From: Amblyomma americanum
Taxonomy: Eukaryota > Arthropoda > Arachnida > Ixodida > Ixodidae
Length of the DNA: 64,000 bases
Assembly (NCBI RefSeq): GCF_052857255.1
Contig: NC_135500.1
Span: 159,395,189-159,459,188, forward strand
Direction of reading: 5' to 3'
Notes under the pieces: model-generated
The model's input: the letters and a program-made list of their open reading frames with translations, nothing else
Databases searched by the model: none
Told to the model about the DNA's origin: nothing
In this document: positions 1 through 10,460 of the stretch, one piece after another
Layout: each line of letters opens with the position of its first letter
How positions within the stretch are numbered: position 1 is the first letter of the stretch
Made by a program: the position numbers and the translations under genes

Positions 1-245
1 GTGATGAAGTCACAAGTTCACGGGGCCTCTCTGGACTAATCAGAGGAGCCTATCAATGGAGGTTGCGACAATGTTATAAGGTCTTGTAACCTCTTTCAAG
101 CAATTAGGGAGTTTTGTGACGCCTGATAACCGCAGGGTTTCGTGTTTACAATCCAATGTTTCCACCTGGCATGTTGGGCAACTTGTGACGACTTCACAAG
201 GTCACCTCACCTTTCACGACCAGTCGGGAGTGCCCATCAGGGCAA
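1..245. repeat. Dispersed repeat family E, 3' portion
   Basis: The stretch around 170-215 matches the stretch at about 3279-3345: both have a cacctg(g/c)ca(t/c)gttg lead followed by gttgggca..ttgtga.gac..cac. The bases at 1-21 are also partly an inverted version of those at 182-202, so the segment has weak self-complementarity. No coding potential is seen. I infer a fragment of an interspersed repeat also present at 3.1 kb and 56 kb. The exact edges are uncertain and the element may continue beyond the left edge of the window. Confidence 0.45.
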
Positions 246-261
246 GCTGTGATATCGTCAT

Positions 262-320
262 ATATTAGAGAATCGTAATCAGCGAATTATATATCAGCGA
301 ATCATAATCAGCTAATTTCA
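262..320. repeat. Short degenerate tandem repeat
   Basis: Three imperfect copies of an AATCRTAATCAGCGAAT-like unit follow one another in AT-rich DNA. It is a minor low-complexity tract with no visible function. Confidence 0.5.
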
Positions 321-971
321 TGACAACGAAGATTGACGGGGTTTGATGTTATAACTCGAAAGCTATCGAGCTAAAAACTAGCCTTTCATTGACGGCGCTC
401 AGCGGTAAAAAAGACCTACTTCTTAAATTGCAGTTAAGTACAGAAGGAACTGCATTTAGTTGAAAATATACCGTCTTTTCAAATCCTGAAATGCCTCAAG
501 TAGTTACTGGGTGGTTGTTTTCCCATAGTGTACTTAAGCTGAAACAAATGCAAAATGAAGGCAGTTTTTTGGGAACATACGGCCGTAGAAGTATCCGCAC
601 TTTTTTAACTGCAGTGGAGAGCAGTTCAAAAGACGTGCGAAAGACTGCCGGAACAGCAATCTTGGGAACACACCCGAAGAGCTAACGAGGGTTACGTCTT
701 GCTTTCAGCAATAATTTTTAAATATGCACTCAAGGTTACTAATCTTCTCGGAGCTTGATGTGAGACCCTAATAGAATGCTTTCTATCACTCGCTACCACC
801 TGCCAGATCACACCAGAGGTCATGAGCACGTGGCCCAAACAAATTGCTTAAACTAATGCGTTCATAATTAAGTTTTAGCCTAATGACCAAGGTTTTGCTT
901 CAATGAGTGTTCATGTTTGAATTTAGCCATTAATTTCTGGCTGAAGTGGCGCAGCCATGAAGTAAGGCAGT
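321..971. other. Unassigned AT-rich DNA
   Basis: No gene, RNA or repeat was recognised. The only ORF (491-685, +) is 64 codons with no family resemblance. Confidence 0.5.
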
Positions 972-1826
972 GTGGCAACCTCTGAGGAGCTGAATGAGAT
1001 GGCTACCTTTCCAGCAGATCTTCTAACGTGCTCGGAATATAAGCACTGGATATACAACGCATCAAATATTTATTTCAATATCTCCTACGAACGTATTCGC
1101 CACGACCGGCAATATACGGGGAGACTCGTGGATAAAAGAGTAGTAAAAAAAGGATTCTACCATAATTCATGTTTCCGCTCTTTCTTCCTCAATTTTTTCG
1201 CCTGCACGGCTCATCTCAACAGCACAGTTCTCTTACGAGCTGAGCGGTCACAAAAAAGGTTTTCTTTCTTTCACGGCTTTCGAGCTGTGCTGAGGGGTCA
1301 TGTTTCTTCGCACAGAAAGTTGTGCTGGGCAGCACCCGAGTCACGAAGGTTGGGCTGTTCTGCTGCTGTGTCTGGTATTGCTGCTGTTCGCAACGCTCCT
1401 GCGTGGTCGTCCTCTCGATCTTCCTTCTTCGAGATGTCCTAACCTTTGCCACGCCAGCGGCGCATCTCTTTGTCCCGAAGCTAAGCGATCTCAGCTGACG
1501 AGAGCAGTTATTCACCTGTTTCAATGGGCAAATTCTTTTATTCCTTTTTTTTTCTTTGCGTCCCCGGCCCATTGTGTCTGCAAGTACGGGCGTCATTCAT
1601 TTCTTTTGTCTTCCCCTATGCGCTTCTTTTTTCTCTTTCCTCTTCATTTTCTTTCGTCGTCCTCACTTTTCTGGCACCCGCCGAGCAGACAGGCATTTAT
1701 TTGCCCCGAGGAAAGCCACAGTTCTCCAGGCGACCGCAGCTTGTGACATGCCTTTTTCTCTCCTTGTCTTGTTTTTTTTTTATTCTATTCCTTGACTTAC
1801 TTTTTCAGCGTTTTTTTACCGACTGA
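972..1826 (+). other. C/T-rich block with overlapping unexplained ORFs
   Basis: Three overlapping plus-strand ORFs (972-1442, 1300-1746, 1524-1826) and one minus-strand ORF (1216-1596) occupy this block. The 1300-1746 frame begins with a Met and carries a strongly hydrophobic run (AVLLLCLVLLLFATLL, about residues 19-34), as in a signal anchor, followed by a Cys-containing stretch. The hydrophobicity comes mostly from CTG/CTT/TTT-rich DNA, so it may be a by-product of base composition. I recognise no protein family. It could be the edge of a repeat, an untranslated region, or chance. Confidence 0.2.
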
Positions 1827-1890
1827 GCTTTCCCTTCGTTGTGTGTCGCACAAATGTGTCGTAAGCTTTGCCCACGCATGGCTGAAGGAC

Positions 1891-1970
1891 CGCGCACGCA
1901 CGCACACACACACACACTCACTAACGCAGGCCCTGAAACACACACACTTACACATACCCGCGCACGCATG
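1891..1970. repeat. (CA)n-type microsatellite
   Basis: Alternating CGCACGCA then (CA)8 at 1902-1917, followed by further CA/TACACA-rich DNA to about 1960. It is a simple sequence repeat. Confidence 0.85.
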
Positions 1971-3104
1971 CTCATAAATTACACAGCACAGGTTGCCATT
2001 TTTAACTCTTCATCGCAAGAAAACCTTCATGAGACATGTGATGTCGCCTACTCGGTATGCGTTAGGCGGAGTTCACGCACGTACGATGTCGCCACCTAGA
2101 ATTCGCGTTTTATCTTCTATTACTCAGAAAAAAAGCGCCCTAACTTTAAACGCATTTTCTCGTCTATGCTCATCCACGCGTACATTCTAAAGCAAGAACA
2201 GTTCGCATAGTGCCGCGAGCGGGCAACAGCACCATTGTCTTGCAGCCCTGAGTCACGGCGTGGATTGTAAGGAAAGGCTCCGCTAGTAAGAACGGCGGGC
2301 ACTGTATGGCGGTGAAACGTTGACTGACTAGAATGGATATTACAGGGATCTATCTATCCCACTGCCTTTAAAGTACACAATTTTTTCTGCGAAATGCCTC
2401 TTTCCACTTAAATTTCCTGGTCCATTGCATATCAACGAGAAAGAATAAATGTTCCGACATCTCTCATCCTAAAAACGAACGCGGTAATTAGAAATATTTT
2501 CGTTTTCCGACCATCAGTTGTATCGAAACGTGCTATGGATACTGAGTTTTTTTAAAAATTTCAGAACCGCATTTAGTTTTGAAGTCAGCTTTTATAGTCG
2601 GTGTTGACTGAAAATAATGCGCCCTTTATGTAACTCCCGGATTAATTTGTCTTCAAAGACTAAATGAACAGGTTACTCATGTCACTATGGTCACAAAGCC
2701 GTCTTCTGTGCAATAGTGCTATTAAATATTTAGTTAAGATGGTAGGTGTTACAACAACGAAAGCTAAACGTGAGCAAGCATGTATATTCGAAACGTATAC
2801 TTCAAAAAATAACTGAAAAATTGTAATGGTTTTATATACAAAACGCGTGGACCGATCAAGGCCTCAGGGCTCGTGCTTAAACTGACCATAAGTTCGTCGT
2901 CACTCGTTGCGACTTGTGTAAGGAATGAGTGGCAGCGAATGATTAAAAATTTAGGCTGTGAAATTGAAAGCCATTGTTTACTTTGTAATATGTGGTACTA
3001 CAAGAAAAATCTGCAGACGATACTTAACCTCTACCTTAAGGGTATCTATGGCTAGCGTTATTGCGTAAATTCCCTTATATGCAGAAATATTTATTCGCTA
3101 CTTT
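1971..3104. other. Unassigned AT-rich DNA
   Basis: Nothing recognised. The few ORFs here are at most 86 codons and have no motif I can name. Confidence 0.5.
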
Positions 3105-3345
3105 ACATTTATAGATCCCTGCGAGTCTTGATACCACTTCTGGCGCAGTGATGCAGCGGTTAACCGACGCATCACTGCCCTGTGATCGCAGGTGCTGCCA
3201 CCGGTGGAGCTTGTAAGACACAGGTTGCTTTCCCCAAGCAACCTCTCGCGACCGGTCATTACTTTATCTGCCACCTGCCACGTTGTCCAGTTTGCTCACA
3301 ACCCGTTGGGCAGGTTGTGATGACGCCACATTGTCACGTAACGTA
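3105..3345 (+). repeat. Dispersed repeat family E, fuller copy
   Basis: The left part (3105-3270) aligns with 56016-56160: shared landmarks are a tagatc-ctg-gag lead, the block gatgcagcggyta, a G-C rich gatcgcaggtgctg-like stretch, and ccaagcaacc versus cgagcaaccc. The right part (3279-3345) aligns with 170-215. A tRNA-like A-box resemblance (gcagcggttaaccgacgca) suggests a SINE, but no clear B box is seen. Family identity is unknown to me. Confidence 0.5.
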
Positions 3346-4222
3346 GATCGTCCACCTAGGTTGCCGGAGCTGCCAGTTGCTCCGGCAGCTCCGGCCACGA
3401 GGATTCAAACGCTGACGCTGACGCTGGACATTTTTTTCCCACACGTTCTTGTGTTCACAGTCTCAAGTTACTAAAACTCTCCTGGCGGCTCGGATTACTA
3501 AAGGAAAGCGCGACATTGCAGTGGTGACTGCTGTCTCGGTCACTGTTGCGTTAGAATCAACAACCGTCAGACACTGGCCATGTAAAGAAGATAAACCGTT
3601 GATATGCAAGCCTGGTTCGTGCCACCTTCCTCCAGCCTTTTCTGCGCCTGTATGCAGCCGATCGACTTGCAACATATTGACTGCGCATGGCATTATTGCG
3701 AGTGAACTGCAGCAAGATTTGCATTACAAATGCGTAAATGCTGTTCTAAAGATTTGTTTCCTTGCGGCCGTCAGTGACCAGTGTAGTTAGTTCTAATATC
3801 CTTGCCGAGATGTATGCATCATAACGTAACTGCACGCTCTGTATTTTAATAGCGTGCACACTCGATGCATTTACTCGGTTAGCGTGTACCCCGCGAAACA
3901 CAAATAACCGGTCGGTGGAATAATAAGGTGAATTTTTAAAATAGTAAGATACTCTTAATGAGTGCACTCTGAAGACGAGAAAGTACGTTACGCAGACGCA
4001 GGGATAGCGCATAAGGATCACCGACTGAATTTTTTAGACTCAAAAATAGAAGGCATTTACTGAGAATTCAGACTGTAATAAGTCGTTGCTAGAGATCTCG
4101 CAACTGTATTTTGTTTTAGGCGTAAACCTTACATGGCCCATTGAGCGAAAATACATCTGTGTGTGCGCGCATTCACATTCGATGGTACATAGAAAAGATG
4201 GCGTCCTCGGCTCATCCGAACG
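3346..4222. other. Unassigned DNA
   Basis: No supported feature. The ORFs at 3449-3790 (+), 3463-3693 (-) and 3746-4021 (-) show no domain resemblance and overlap each other in antisense. Confidence 0.5.
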
Positions 4223-4380
4223 CAACCAAAAGCAACGAATGCATCAGAGTGCGTCAGAATGCAACGACCGAACACGAAGAAGCATCGACAGTCGGAGCCT
4301 CTCAATACAACCAAATACAAGGAATGCATCCGAATGTAATCGAATGCATACGTATGCACCGGCCAAAGACGAAGAAGCAT
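4223..4380. repeat. Imperfect tandem duplication, start-to-start period about 85 bp
   Basis: Unit 1 (4223-4285) and unit 2 (4308-4380) both run from caaccaaa through gaatgcatc and end in acgaagaagcat. The interior also contains smaller gaatgcat/gaatg repeats. The duplication produces several long but meaningless ORFs on both strands, including 4129-4545 on the minus strand. Confidence 0.6.
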
Positions 4381-4403
4381 AGAAGAAGAGCGGCGCGCAA
4401 AAA

Positions 4404-5035
4404 GTGAGGCAAACAACAACAACAACAAGTCATAGCTGCCATTCGCGGCAGCTTGAGGTCTCTCTAACAAGGCTCCGCTGCCGGATCCCGCCGTTAAATT
4501 TTTATTTGAACCGGTCTTGTTTGGCGCTTTCTCTCGTCTCCGCACTCTGGGGTGAACACGAAACCATAGACCATTTTTTGTTGTTTTGTCGCCGCTTCAC
4601 TATGATGAGAAGACGGTTTTTAGGGAAGCCACTACTACATCTTGGCCTTAGATTAAGCAGCCCAGTCATATTATCGTTTAGGGCCTCCAAACTTGGGTAC
4701 AGCCTCAAGCTGTTCTTACCGCCGTCCACAATTTAATAATGGAATCAAATTGGCTACCTTGGTAACATTTTTTTCAATATTAGTAATATTTTTACAATAT
4801 TTACCGTATATTAACTATTCAGCTACAAATCTCGTGGCAATCTCTTGCGTGCATTATGTATTTCCCGTTTAATTTCGCTGTTTCTTTTGTTTACTTCTTT
4901 CCTCCTCAGCAGTCATTTTATTTTCGTTCATGAAAAGGTTAATCTGAAAAACTCTCCATACTCCTGACTTTTTGGCCAATTCCCGTATGTGAGCATGTGC
5001 CATTGTGTGAGGGTAACAATAACAACAAGAACAAC
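4404..5035 (+). pseudogene. Decayed non-LTR retrotransposon 3' end (C-terminal domain plus 3' UTR)
   Basis: The frame from 4404 to 4739 contains LTRLRCRIPPLNFYL followed by a short spacer and ETIDHFLLFCRRF. This arrangement, LTRLR..PLN.YL then a Cys/His-rich ETxxHFLxxC module, is familiar from the C-terminal end of I/R1-like arthropod LINE polyproteins. Zinc-binding residues upstream are only partly kept (one expected Cys position reads Trp/Gly), so this is a relic. Downstream DNA to about 5035 is non-coding and ends in AAC/AAT-rich short repeats (aacaataacaacaagaacaac), consistent with a LINE 3' tail. The endonuclease and RT parts are absent, so this is a 5'-truncated copy. The clade assignment is inference; the LINE origin of the motif is moderately secure. 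Confidence 0.5.
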
Positions 5036-5118
5036 ATAGCGGCCGGTGGAGTGTGATTATGTGCTATGGACAGTGAACTGTGTACGTGTACTGCCGAGGA
5101 TTCACGGGGAGGCCTAAG

Positions 5119-5360
5119 TTGTTGACTCAGAAGGGGCACTGCGACGGCGGGGAGAAACTGAAGACGTTAAAGATGCTGCCAGACGAGCAAAGAGAGCAGT
5201 GCTTGGTGTAAACAAAGTCGTCTCCTTGTGTCCGGTTGAACGTTGCACTCATTGTACACAGCAGCAGCTCGAGTCGATGCGGCGAAAGCGAGTCGAAGAC
5301 AAAGAATTCCGACAACGCGAGCCGGCGGCCAATGCAAATGCGATGCAGCGGGTTTTCGCC
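5119..5360 (+). pseudogene. Decayed Arg/Ala-rich repeat-protein fragment
   Basis: One frame stays open from a TAA at 5116-5118 through this stretch and reads as a charged, Arg/Ala-rich protein, with pieces such as ALRRRGETEDVKDAARRAKR and MRRKRVEDKEFRQREPAA. Tandem units of the kind RRRxEDxEFRQREAAAKR are common in predicted tick proteins, often labelled octapeptide-repeat-like and probably derived from mobile elements. Here only about two units remain, separated by a Cys-containing stretch (CPVERCTHC). No start codon or catalytic domain is visible. The family link is from memory and weak. It could also be a piece of a host nuclear protein. Confidence 0.3.
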
Positions 5361-5549
5361 TTCACATCCGTAAGCAGTCTCAAGTGTCTCTGCCGACTTT
5401 TCTTTTTATTTCGTTGTGATCGGGAGCCAGGCAACAGGACATCATGGCTGCCTAGAACGGAACTCCCCGCGTTATACAACCGCTCCACCTCTTTACGTGG
5501 GTCCTGGAGCCGGTACTCCACCTACAGAAGTCTCCACGGCCGCCGATAA

Positions 5550-6361
5550 CAATAAAAAAATCGCGGACGACATTTGAGGCTACTTATGTGCCTAGAATTC
5601 GAAAGCAATCTTTTATATGTTTTGCTTAAATTTTAATTTTATATTGATGTTTGTTGATTGTATTTGTTTCTTCCTTTCTAATGTCGCGCCTCGTCAACAG
5701 CATATATCATAAAGGCAAAGCCTACGCTAGGTTCACCTCGGTCCTCCAAGGATCAATGCGGTTTTGTTGCATTTTGGAGGACATACGTACATACAGACGC
5801 ACGTAGTCAAGCGCAATCATTTGATGCTAATATTTGCTTGAGTGTAAAAATATTTCATGGTGTGAATTATTATTACGAACTATGTCCTCCTAATTTTTCT
5901 TTCCCGGTTGCAGTGCGTGCGATAAGCTGTGCGAAAAGCAATGCCGTGCGAAATGGGACCGAAAACTTCGCTTGAGGCCCATTTTCTTTTAAAGGTTGTG
6001 AACGGTAGTGAGTATATTCCTACCGTTACTTACTAGGCATTAATATATCGGACGAGTAGTTACTATCTCCGGCGGTAAGTTGCAGTGCTTACTTTTTTTT
6101 TAGTGTTCCTCTCTCGCTACGGGTAATCGAGCAGTTTTTAGAGGTTTAAAAGTAGCCCGCTGCGCGTGTTGAAATCAAGCGCTTAGTTCTGATATCTTGC
6201 TGTATAATTTTGAAACTGTGCGAGGGTCTCAGCGAAATCTTGAGCGACTAATCCGAAGCCATACTCATGGATAAAATCTCTTTTCGACCCAGTTTTTTTT
6301 TTCCTTTGGCTGTTGGAACCTCGAGGCACGAGTATTTGGACGTCACGGCTTAAGAATGTAT
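5550..6361. other. Unassigned AT-rich DNA
   Basis: No ORF of note and no recognised repeat. A small inverted repeat (aacggtag/ctaccgtt, near 6001-6030) is present. Confidence 0.5.
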
Positions 6362-6440
6362 AACATGCAGAAGAAATTATGCTGGTTCGAAAGCCACTCT
6401 GGAGATTAGTGTTATATCCACTAAGCTATCGAAACAGCTG
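6362..6440 (-). repeat. tRNA-like SINE head (degenerate)
   Basis: Read on the minus strand, the segment has a TAGCTTAGTGGATAT A-box-like block followed about 30 bases later by a GGCTTTCGAACCAG B-box-like block. The acceptor stem does not pair well and no intact tRNA fold is evident, so I call it a tRNA-derived repeat head rather than a tRNA gene. Confidence 0.35.
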
Positions 6441-8565
6441 CTAAACATGTGCCTATTTCTCAACGGGTGTAATCCTAGACTAGTGGTTGTCACCGACCAG
6501 GCTTCGCGGCCTGGCTAGTTCTTAATAAACTTTATATGATGACTTACCCTCCAGAGGAAACTTTTCGCCCTAGAGCGCAGGACTTCACGTCGTCGGGAAG
6601 CTTCTGGAGGCCAAGTAGAACCTGTTGTCGTTTTTGCTGCGTCAGTTGTGTTTCTTCATCCGCATGCCACGACACGTAGTTCACTGATGTCGTCTTTGCC
6701 ATATGGAGCTGAACCTTGACGAAAGCACGCTTTAACGCTTGAAACTATTGTTGACAAATATTGTGAGTCACAAAGGATCGTACTAATGTACTGGAAGCAT
6801 AGGAAACACGTACACAAGGTGCAGGTGTGCACATCGAGGGGAATGAGACAACAATGAGGAAATATGAAACGGGAAGACACAGTACAGGGTCGCTGGTTTA
6901 AACACGCGCTAAACTCTGGGTTCAGATATCTCAGAATCGCATCTCATTTGATTGCCTAAAGAAGCCGCTCTACTATGTGGAGCTCAATCTGCTTCTTCTG
7001 TTGATGTCTTATCTTCTTCGCCTTCCTGCCGTTCTACCTATTAGTGTGTAGAGTGGGTAGGTGAGCAAGTCATGTTTAACGTTCGGAAACCGCAGGCGTG
7101 TTTTAAGAGACGCTGTAGTGAGGATGACCAGAAAAATGTATGCCTTTCGGGGCTCTTAAGTCTCCATTATATTCAACAGCACAAACGTGTTTACAGCGAT
7201 TGTAACGTGCGCGCGCTGTTAAAGATCATGGGTGAAGTATTTTCTATACAAATCCTGATTCTTACCATTCAATTTTGCTGTGGTTGAAATGCAAATGATG
7301 TTTGCGACAAGTAACCGTCGCTCAAAATAAGCCACACAATCGAATCAAGCGTGTCTCAACTAACGATGTTGCACTCTATTATGATTATGAGTGTTAATTA
7401 TAATAGCCAATTCTCAGCTATGTCTTAGACGATATCTTCGATTAATTTATTGAAGACATTTGTGCAAAGGCGAAATATGGGACGAAACTGCCAACATTTA
7501 GAACCATGGTGTTAAGATATGGCGCAGTTCAGGCAGCAGCGACGAGCTATAAATTCATTTTCCGTACCACATGCGCATTTCCTTGATCATTGCCAAAGGT
7601 TGAAAAGAACTCCGCAGTTCAGCATAAGCAATTGCACTGCAGAAAGCAACAAGGTGTCAACGCTAAAGTAAAGACATCGCAGCCATAAGAAACAACCAAA
7701 CCATCTAGCCAATAAGAGTCTTCCTACTAAAGAACACCCAGGAAGCGAAATTTGCCGCCTATTGCAATAGCATATAAAACACAATCGCTGTGCGTTTTAA
7801 GCTATAAGACTGAAAATTCAGATCGGCATATTTCTGAAAAAAGGATAGACTTGCAAACGTACTTGTATTCTTATAGCTTGGAAGCGCTTATTACTGCGCG
7901 AATACGGTAATACATGCCGGGGCGAAAACCCTACTTTATGCATGTGGTTTTCGATGCAGGAATTCCAAATTCTGAAAAATATTTGAATGCGACAAAGGTA
8001 CGTACTCGCCTCGAGCGGAAAACTGTTAATCCTAAACTTTCATCATCCCGCAATTTTTTTTTTATTTGATATGATGGGAATCCCATTAAAAGCTTGATTT
8101 CTTTGCCCCAGTAAAGTACGGCAGAGCGACTCACGCAAGCGAAGAAAAAGAAAAGCGCGAAAGGCGTTGATTTGGATCGGCCCTGATTACTAACAACTCT
8201 CAATAGAGCTGGTCAACGTGGCGGAAATCATAAACACTGGCGCACCACTGCTGAAATTATTGCATATTTGTGATATGCTTATAGCTCAACAATTTAGTAG
8301 TCTTTCGAAAGCGACAGTTTGCCGGCGATATTTGCAGGCGTCGTTTGTTTTACTCGCTACCAGATAGCTTAAATTGGCTTCAAGGAATTTAAAGTTTCAC
8401 TTTTACTAAAGTTGGTTTCACTTGAAGCCATTTGAAACCAAATATTTGGTAAGAAATTGATGTATATATATCAGATTTCAGTTTTTTCAAACAAAATAGT
8501 TTCGACATTGTCGCCAGTCTCTAGCCTTGTGAGAGCCATTTGAAGGAAATAAATTGGTAAAATTC
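6441..8565. other. Unassigned AT-rich DNA
   Basis: No supported gene. A GC hairpin (ccaggcttcgcggcctgg, near 6508-6525) is the only distinct structure. ORFs are at most 90 codons with no known motif. Confidence 0.5.
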
Positions 8566-8843
8566 GTGTTTGGGGGAAAGGAAATGGCCCAGTATCTCTC
8601 TCGCGTATCGGCAGGGACCTTAATCACGCCATGAGGGAAGGGATAAAGGAGGGACTGAAAGAAGAAAGGAAGAAAAAGGTGCCGTAGTGAAGGACTCTGG
8701 AACAATTTCGGCCACCTCGGGATATTTAACGTGCACTGACATCGCGCAGCACATGGGTGCCTTAGCGCTTCGCCTCCATCAAAACGCGGCCGCCGTGGTC
8801 GTGTTCGCACCCGGGAACTCAGAATCAATAGCCGGGCGCCCGA
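8566..8843 (-). mobile_element. tRNA-derived SINE, family A (Ruka-like), 5'-truncated
   Basis: Homologous to 16051-16307, 17881-18198 and 43381-43645. Shared landmarks on the element strand are a B box (gtgcgaacacgacc, degraded), the block gatgtcagtgcacgttaaa, cttcactacggcacc (here diverged), an internal Pol-type purine/pyrimidine tract, and ccatttcctttcccc. The A-box end is missing or too diverged to see and no clean target-site duplication is found. Such SINEs are transcribed by RNA polymerase III and mobilised by LINE reverse transcriptase. A long minus-strand ORF (8487-9158) runs through it and is an artefact of the insertion. Confidence 0.8.
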
Positions 8844-8850
8844 TCCGGAG

Positions 8851-9051
8851 TTTTTGAAAGCGCTAAGTCGTATCGAGTCGATTGCAAAGCTGGTCGACGT
8901 GTGGCGAATCTGTTCCGAACGAGAATCCAGGAGTGCAGAGGACGCTATGGGTACGTTGCTTGGAAAGCTTATGACAAAATTGTGTGGGCTGCAGCTTGGG
9001 ACCTCCTTGAATGTGCCAACTAACGCAGAAATTTTGAGATGTCCGTAGTAA
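8851..9051 (+). pseudogene. Exon-like coding fragment of unknown function
   Basis: The frame beginning just after the SINE (FLKALSRIESIAKLV...) and ending in consecutive TAG and TAA codons near 9048 has a balanced, protein-like composition over about 65 codons, with MGTLLGKLMTKLCGL in the middle and LNVPTNAEILRC near the end. There is no good ATG at its left edge, and the left edge abuts a SINE, so any upstream exon or domain would have been displaced. I do not recognise the family. It may be a transposase or host-exon relic, or chance. The opposite strand is also open, which weakens the case. Confidence 0.25.
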
Positions 9052-10195
9052 AGGCAGCGGCTAGGATTATCTACATGTTCACCGGAAGCCAGCGGCAGGA
9101 AGTACTCTTGTGTCGGTTCGCGCCCAGAGAAACGGGCCATGCGGTGAAGTGTGCTCACGCATCAGTCACCAATCTTCATCTGATAGAAGCTGCTCAATTT
9201 AGGTGCGCTCTGAACGCTTTATCGGGCACGAGCAGCACCACTATGAACTAGCCTTAAGAATCGGCCGTTGCGTTTATAACGTAACCAGGCCAGGATGTCC
9301 GATACCTCTTAAGCCCCGGTGGGAGGTACAACATATAAGACCTGCCAATAATTTATGGACTGCCATGTAATCTTTGAGAGGTCGACGGGTGACTCCACCA
9401 GGAGAACCCAGGGAGCGGGGTCACCCTGCCACTTGGCGGAAGGCGTACAGAAAAGCTATGAGTGGTTCCTCGTACCGGTTCGATAGTGCTGGTGCCGAGT
9501 TCCGATCCGCGGTTGTTGGCATAATACTGGGTTTCAAGCGGTTTTTTGTGGTTCTACCTCTCTTCTGCTTCGGCAGCGGGGATACTAAGCCACCACCATT
9601 AGTGTCCAAGGTTGAATATGACTCATACCACATTTCTAGTCGAAATCGTCAACAAATTTATTCTACTTATCGTAAGAATCTGGAAAAAGGAGGAGGTAAA
9701 CGCTTATTGAGAGCATAAAAGTTCGTCTGTTACAGTCTGTGAGCCTGACTGCCTGAAGCGCTGCTCGTCCTCTTTCTCCCAGTTTCTTCTGGACAGCGGA
9801 GTCTTCGCTGTGCATGGTGGCCTCCTAACGCTCAGATTGTGTTAATATGTTTGTTCTGGGTTGAAGTTTCTTTGGCACAGGCAGGTCGTGTGAAACGTTG
9901 TGCCCGGTATCCCGTACAAGGGTCAGGCCGGGTATTTAGTCACAGTGATTGGATTCGGCAGCATGTTAGTTTCTATTCTTGTCATTATGTGTTCTCTTTT
10001 ATTAAGATTGTTGCTAGTTGTGGGAAAAACCCTTCTGCTCATCCTATAGTATTCTTCGGTGTCCGCGTAGCTTCGTTGTGTGCCTTGCGGTTTGTCAGGA
10101 GGGTATGACGGGGCGTGCTCAGGGTTTGGAAATGTGTGGCTCGAGCCCCAAAGTCAGCCGCCCGGGTGTCCAGATGACATACATTTTGTAACCAT
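9052..10195. other. Unassigned DNA
   Basis: Contains a 114-codon plus-strand ORF (9374-9718) with no recognised motif and an antisense ORF over the same bases. No RNA or repeat was recognised. Confidence 0.5.
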
Positions 10196-10460
10196 AACTA
10201 CATTATGGCAGCATTTCGAGCCTTCAGCGTGGCGGCGCCGCCACCCTGTGACTGCGCCGCCACCCCGTGGCTGCGCCACCACGCTTTCACGTGGTTGGTC
10301 ACGTGGTGCGGAGGAGCAGCTGGCGCCGTGGCTGATCACGTGGTACGTCACGTGGTTGGCCACGTGACCAGGCTCCACTCGGCCAGCTGTAGCTATCGCG
10401 TCACTATAGGCTTAACCAGAGCTTAACCACCGCCAATTTTTTTCGGTTGTGATTCGTTTA
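10196..10460 (+). mobile_element. GC-rich interspersed element, 3' half, with five CACGTG sites
   Basis: Both ends match the 20.4-20.95 kb element: the left block (cattwygcagc.tttcgagcc, ttcagcgtggyggcgcc) matches about 20670-20710, and the right block (cactcggccagctgtagc, tatcgcgtcact, then aaccac and a T run) matches 20877-20944. The middle is unrelated to that copy and instead carries CACGTG palindromes at 10288, 10300, 10337, 10349 and 10361. The left terminus (the CGATAGCTACA end) is missing. Non-coding. Confidence 0.6.
10288..10366. promoter_or_regulatory. Cluster of five CACGTG (E-box) palindromes
   Basis: Five exact CACGTG hexamers lie in 79 bp, at 10288-10293, 10300-10305, 10337-10342, 10349-10354 and 10361-10366. 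Two pairs are spaced 12 bases start to start, so a local tandem duplication is likely. CACGTG is the canonical site of bHLH-ZIP factors such as Myc/Max and of some bHLH-PAS factors. Whether it is bound here is unknown. Confidence 0.5.

Noticed and set aside
1216..1596. Arg/Lys/Gln-rich minus-strand ORF
   Set aside because: Antisense to CTG/TTC-rich DNA with two plus frames open; composition explains it.
8487..9158. 223-codon minus-strand ORF
   Set aside because: Its second half is antisense-independent read-through of a SINE and its first half overlaps an open plus-strand frame; the length comes from the joined repeat, not from a gene.
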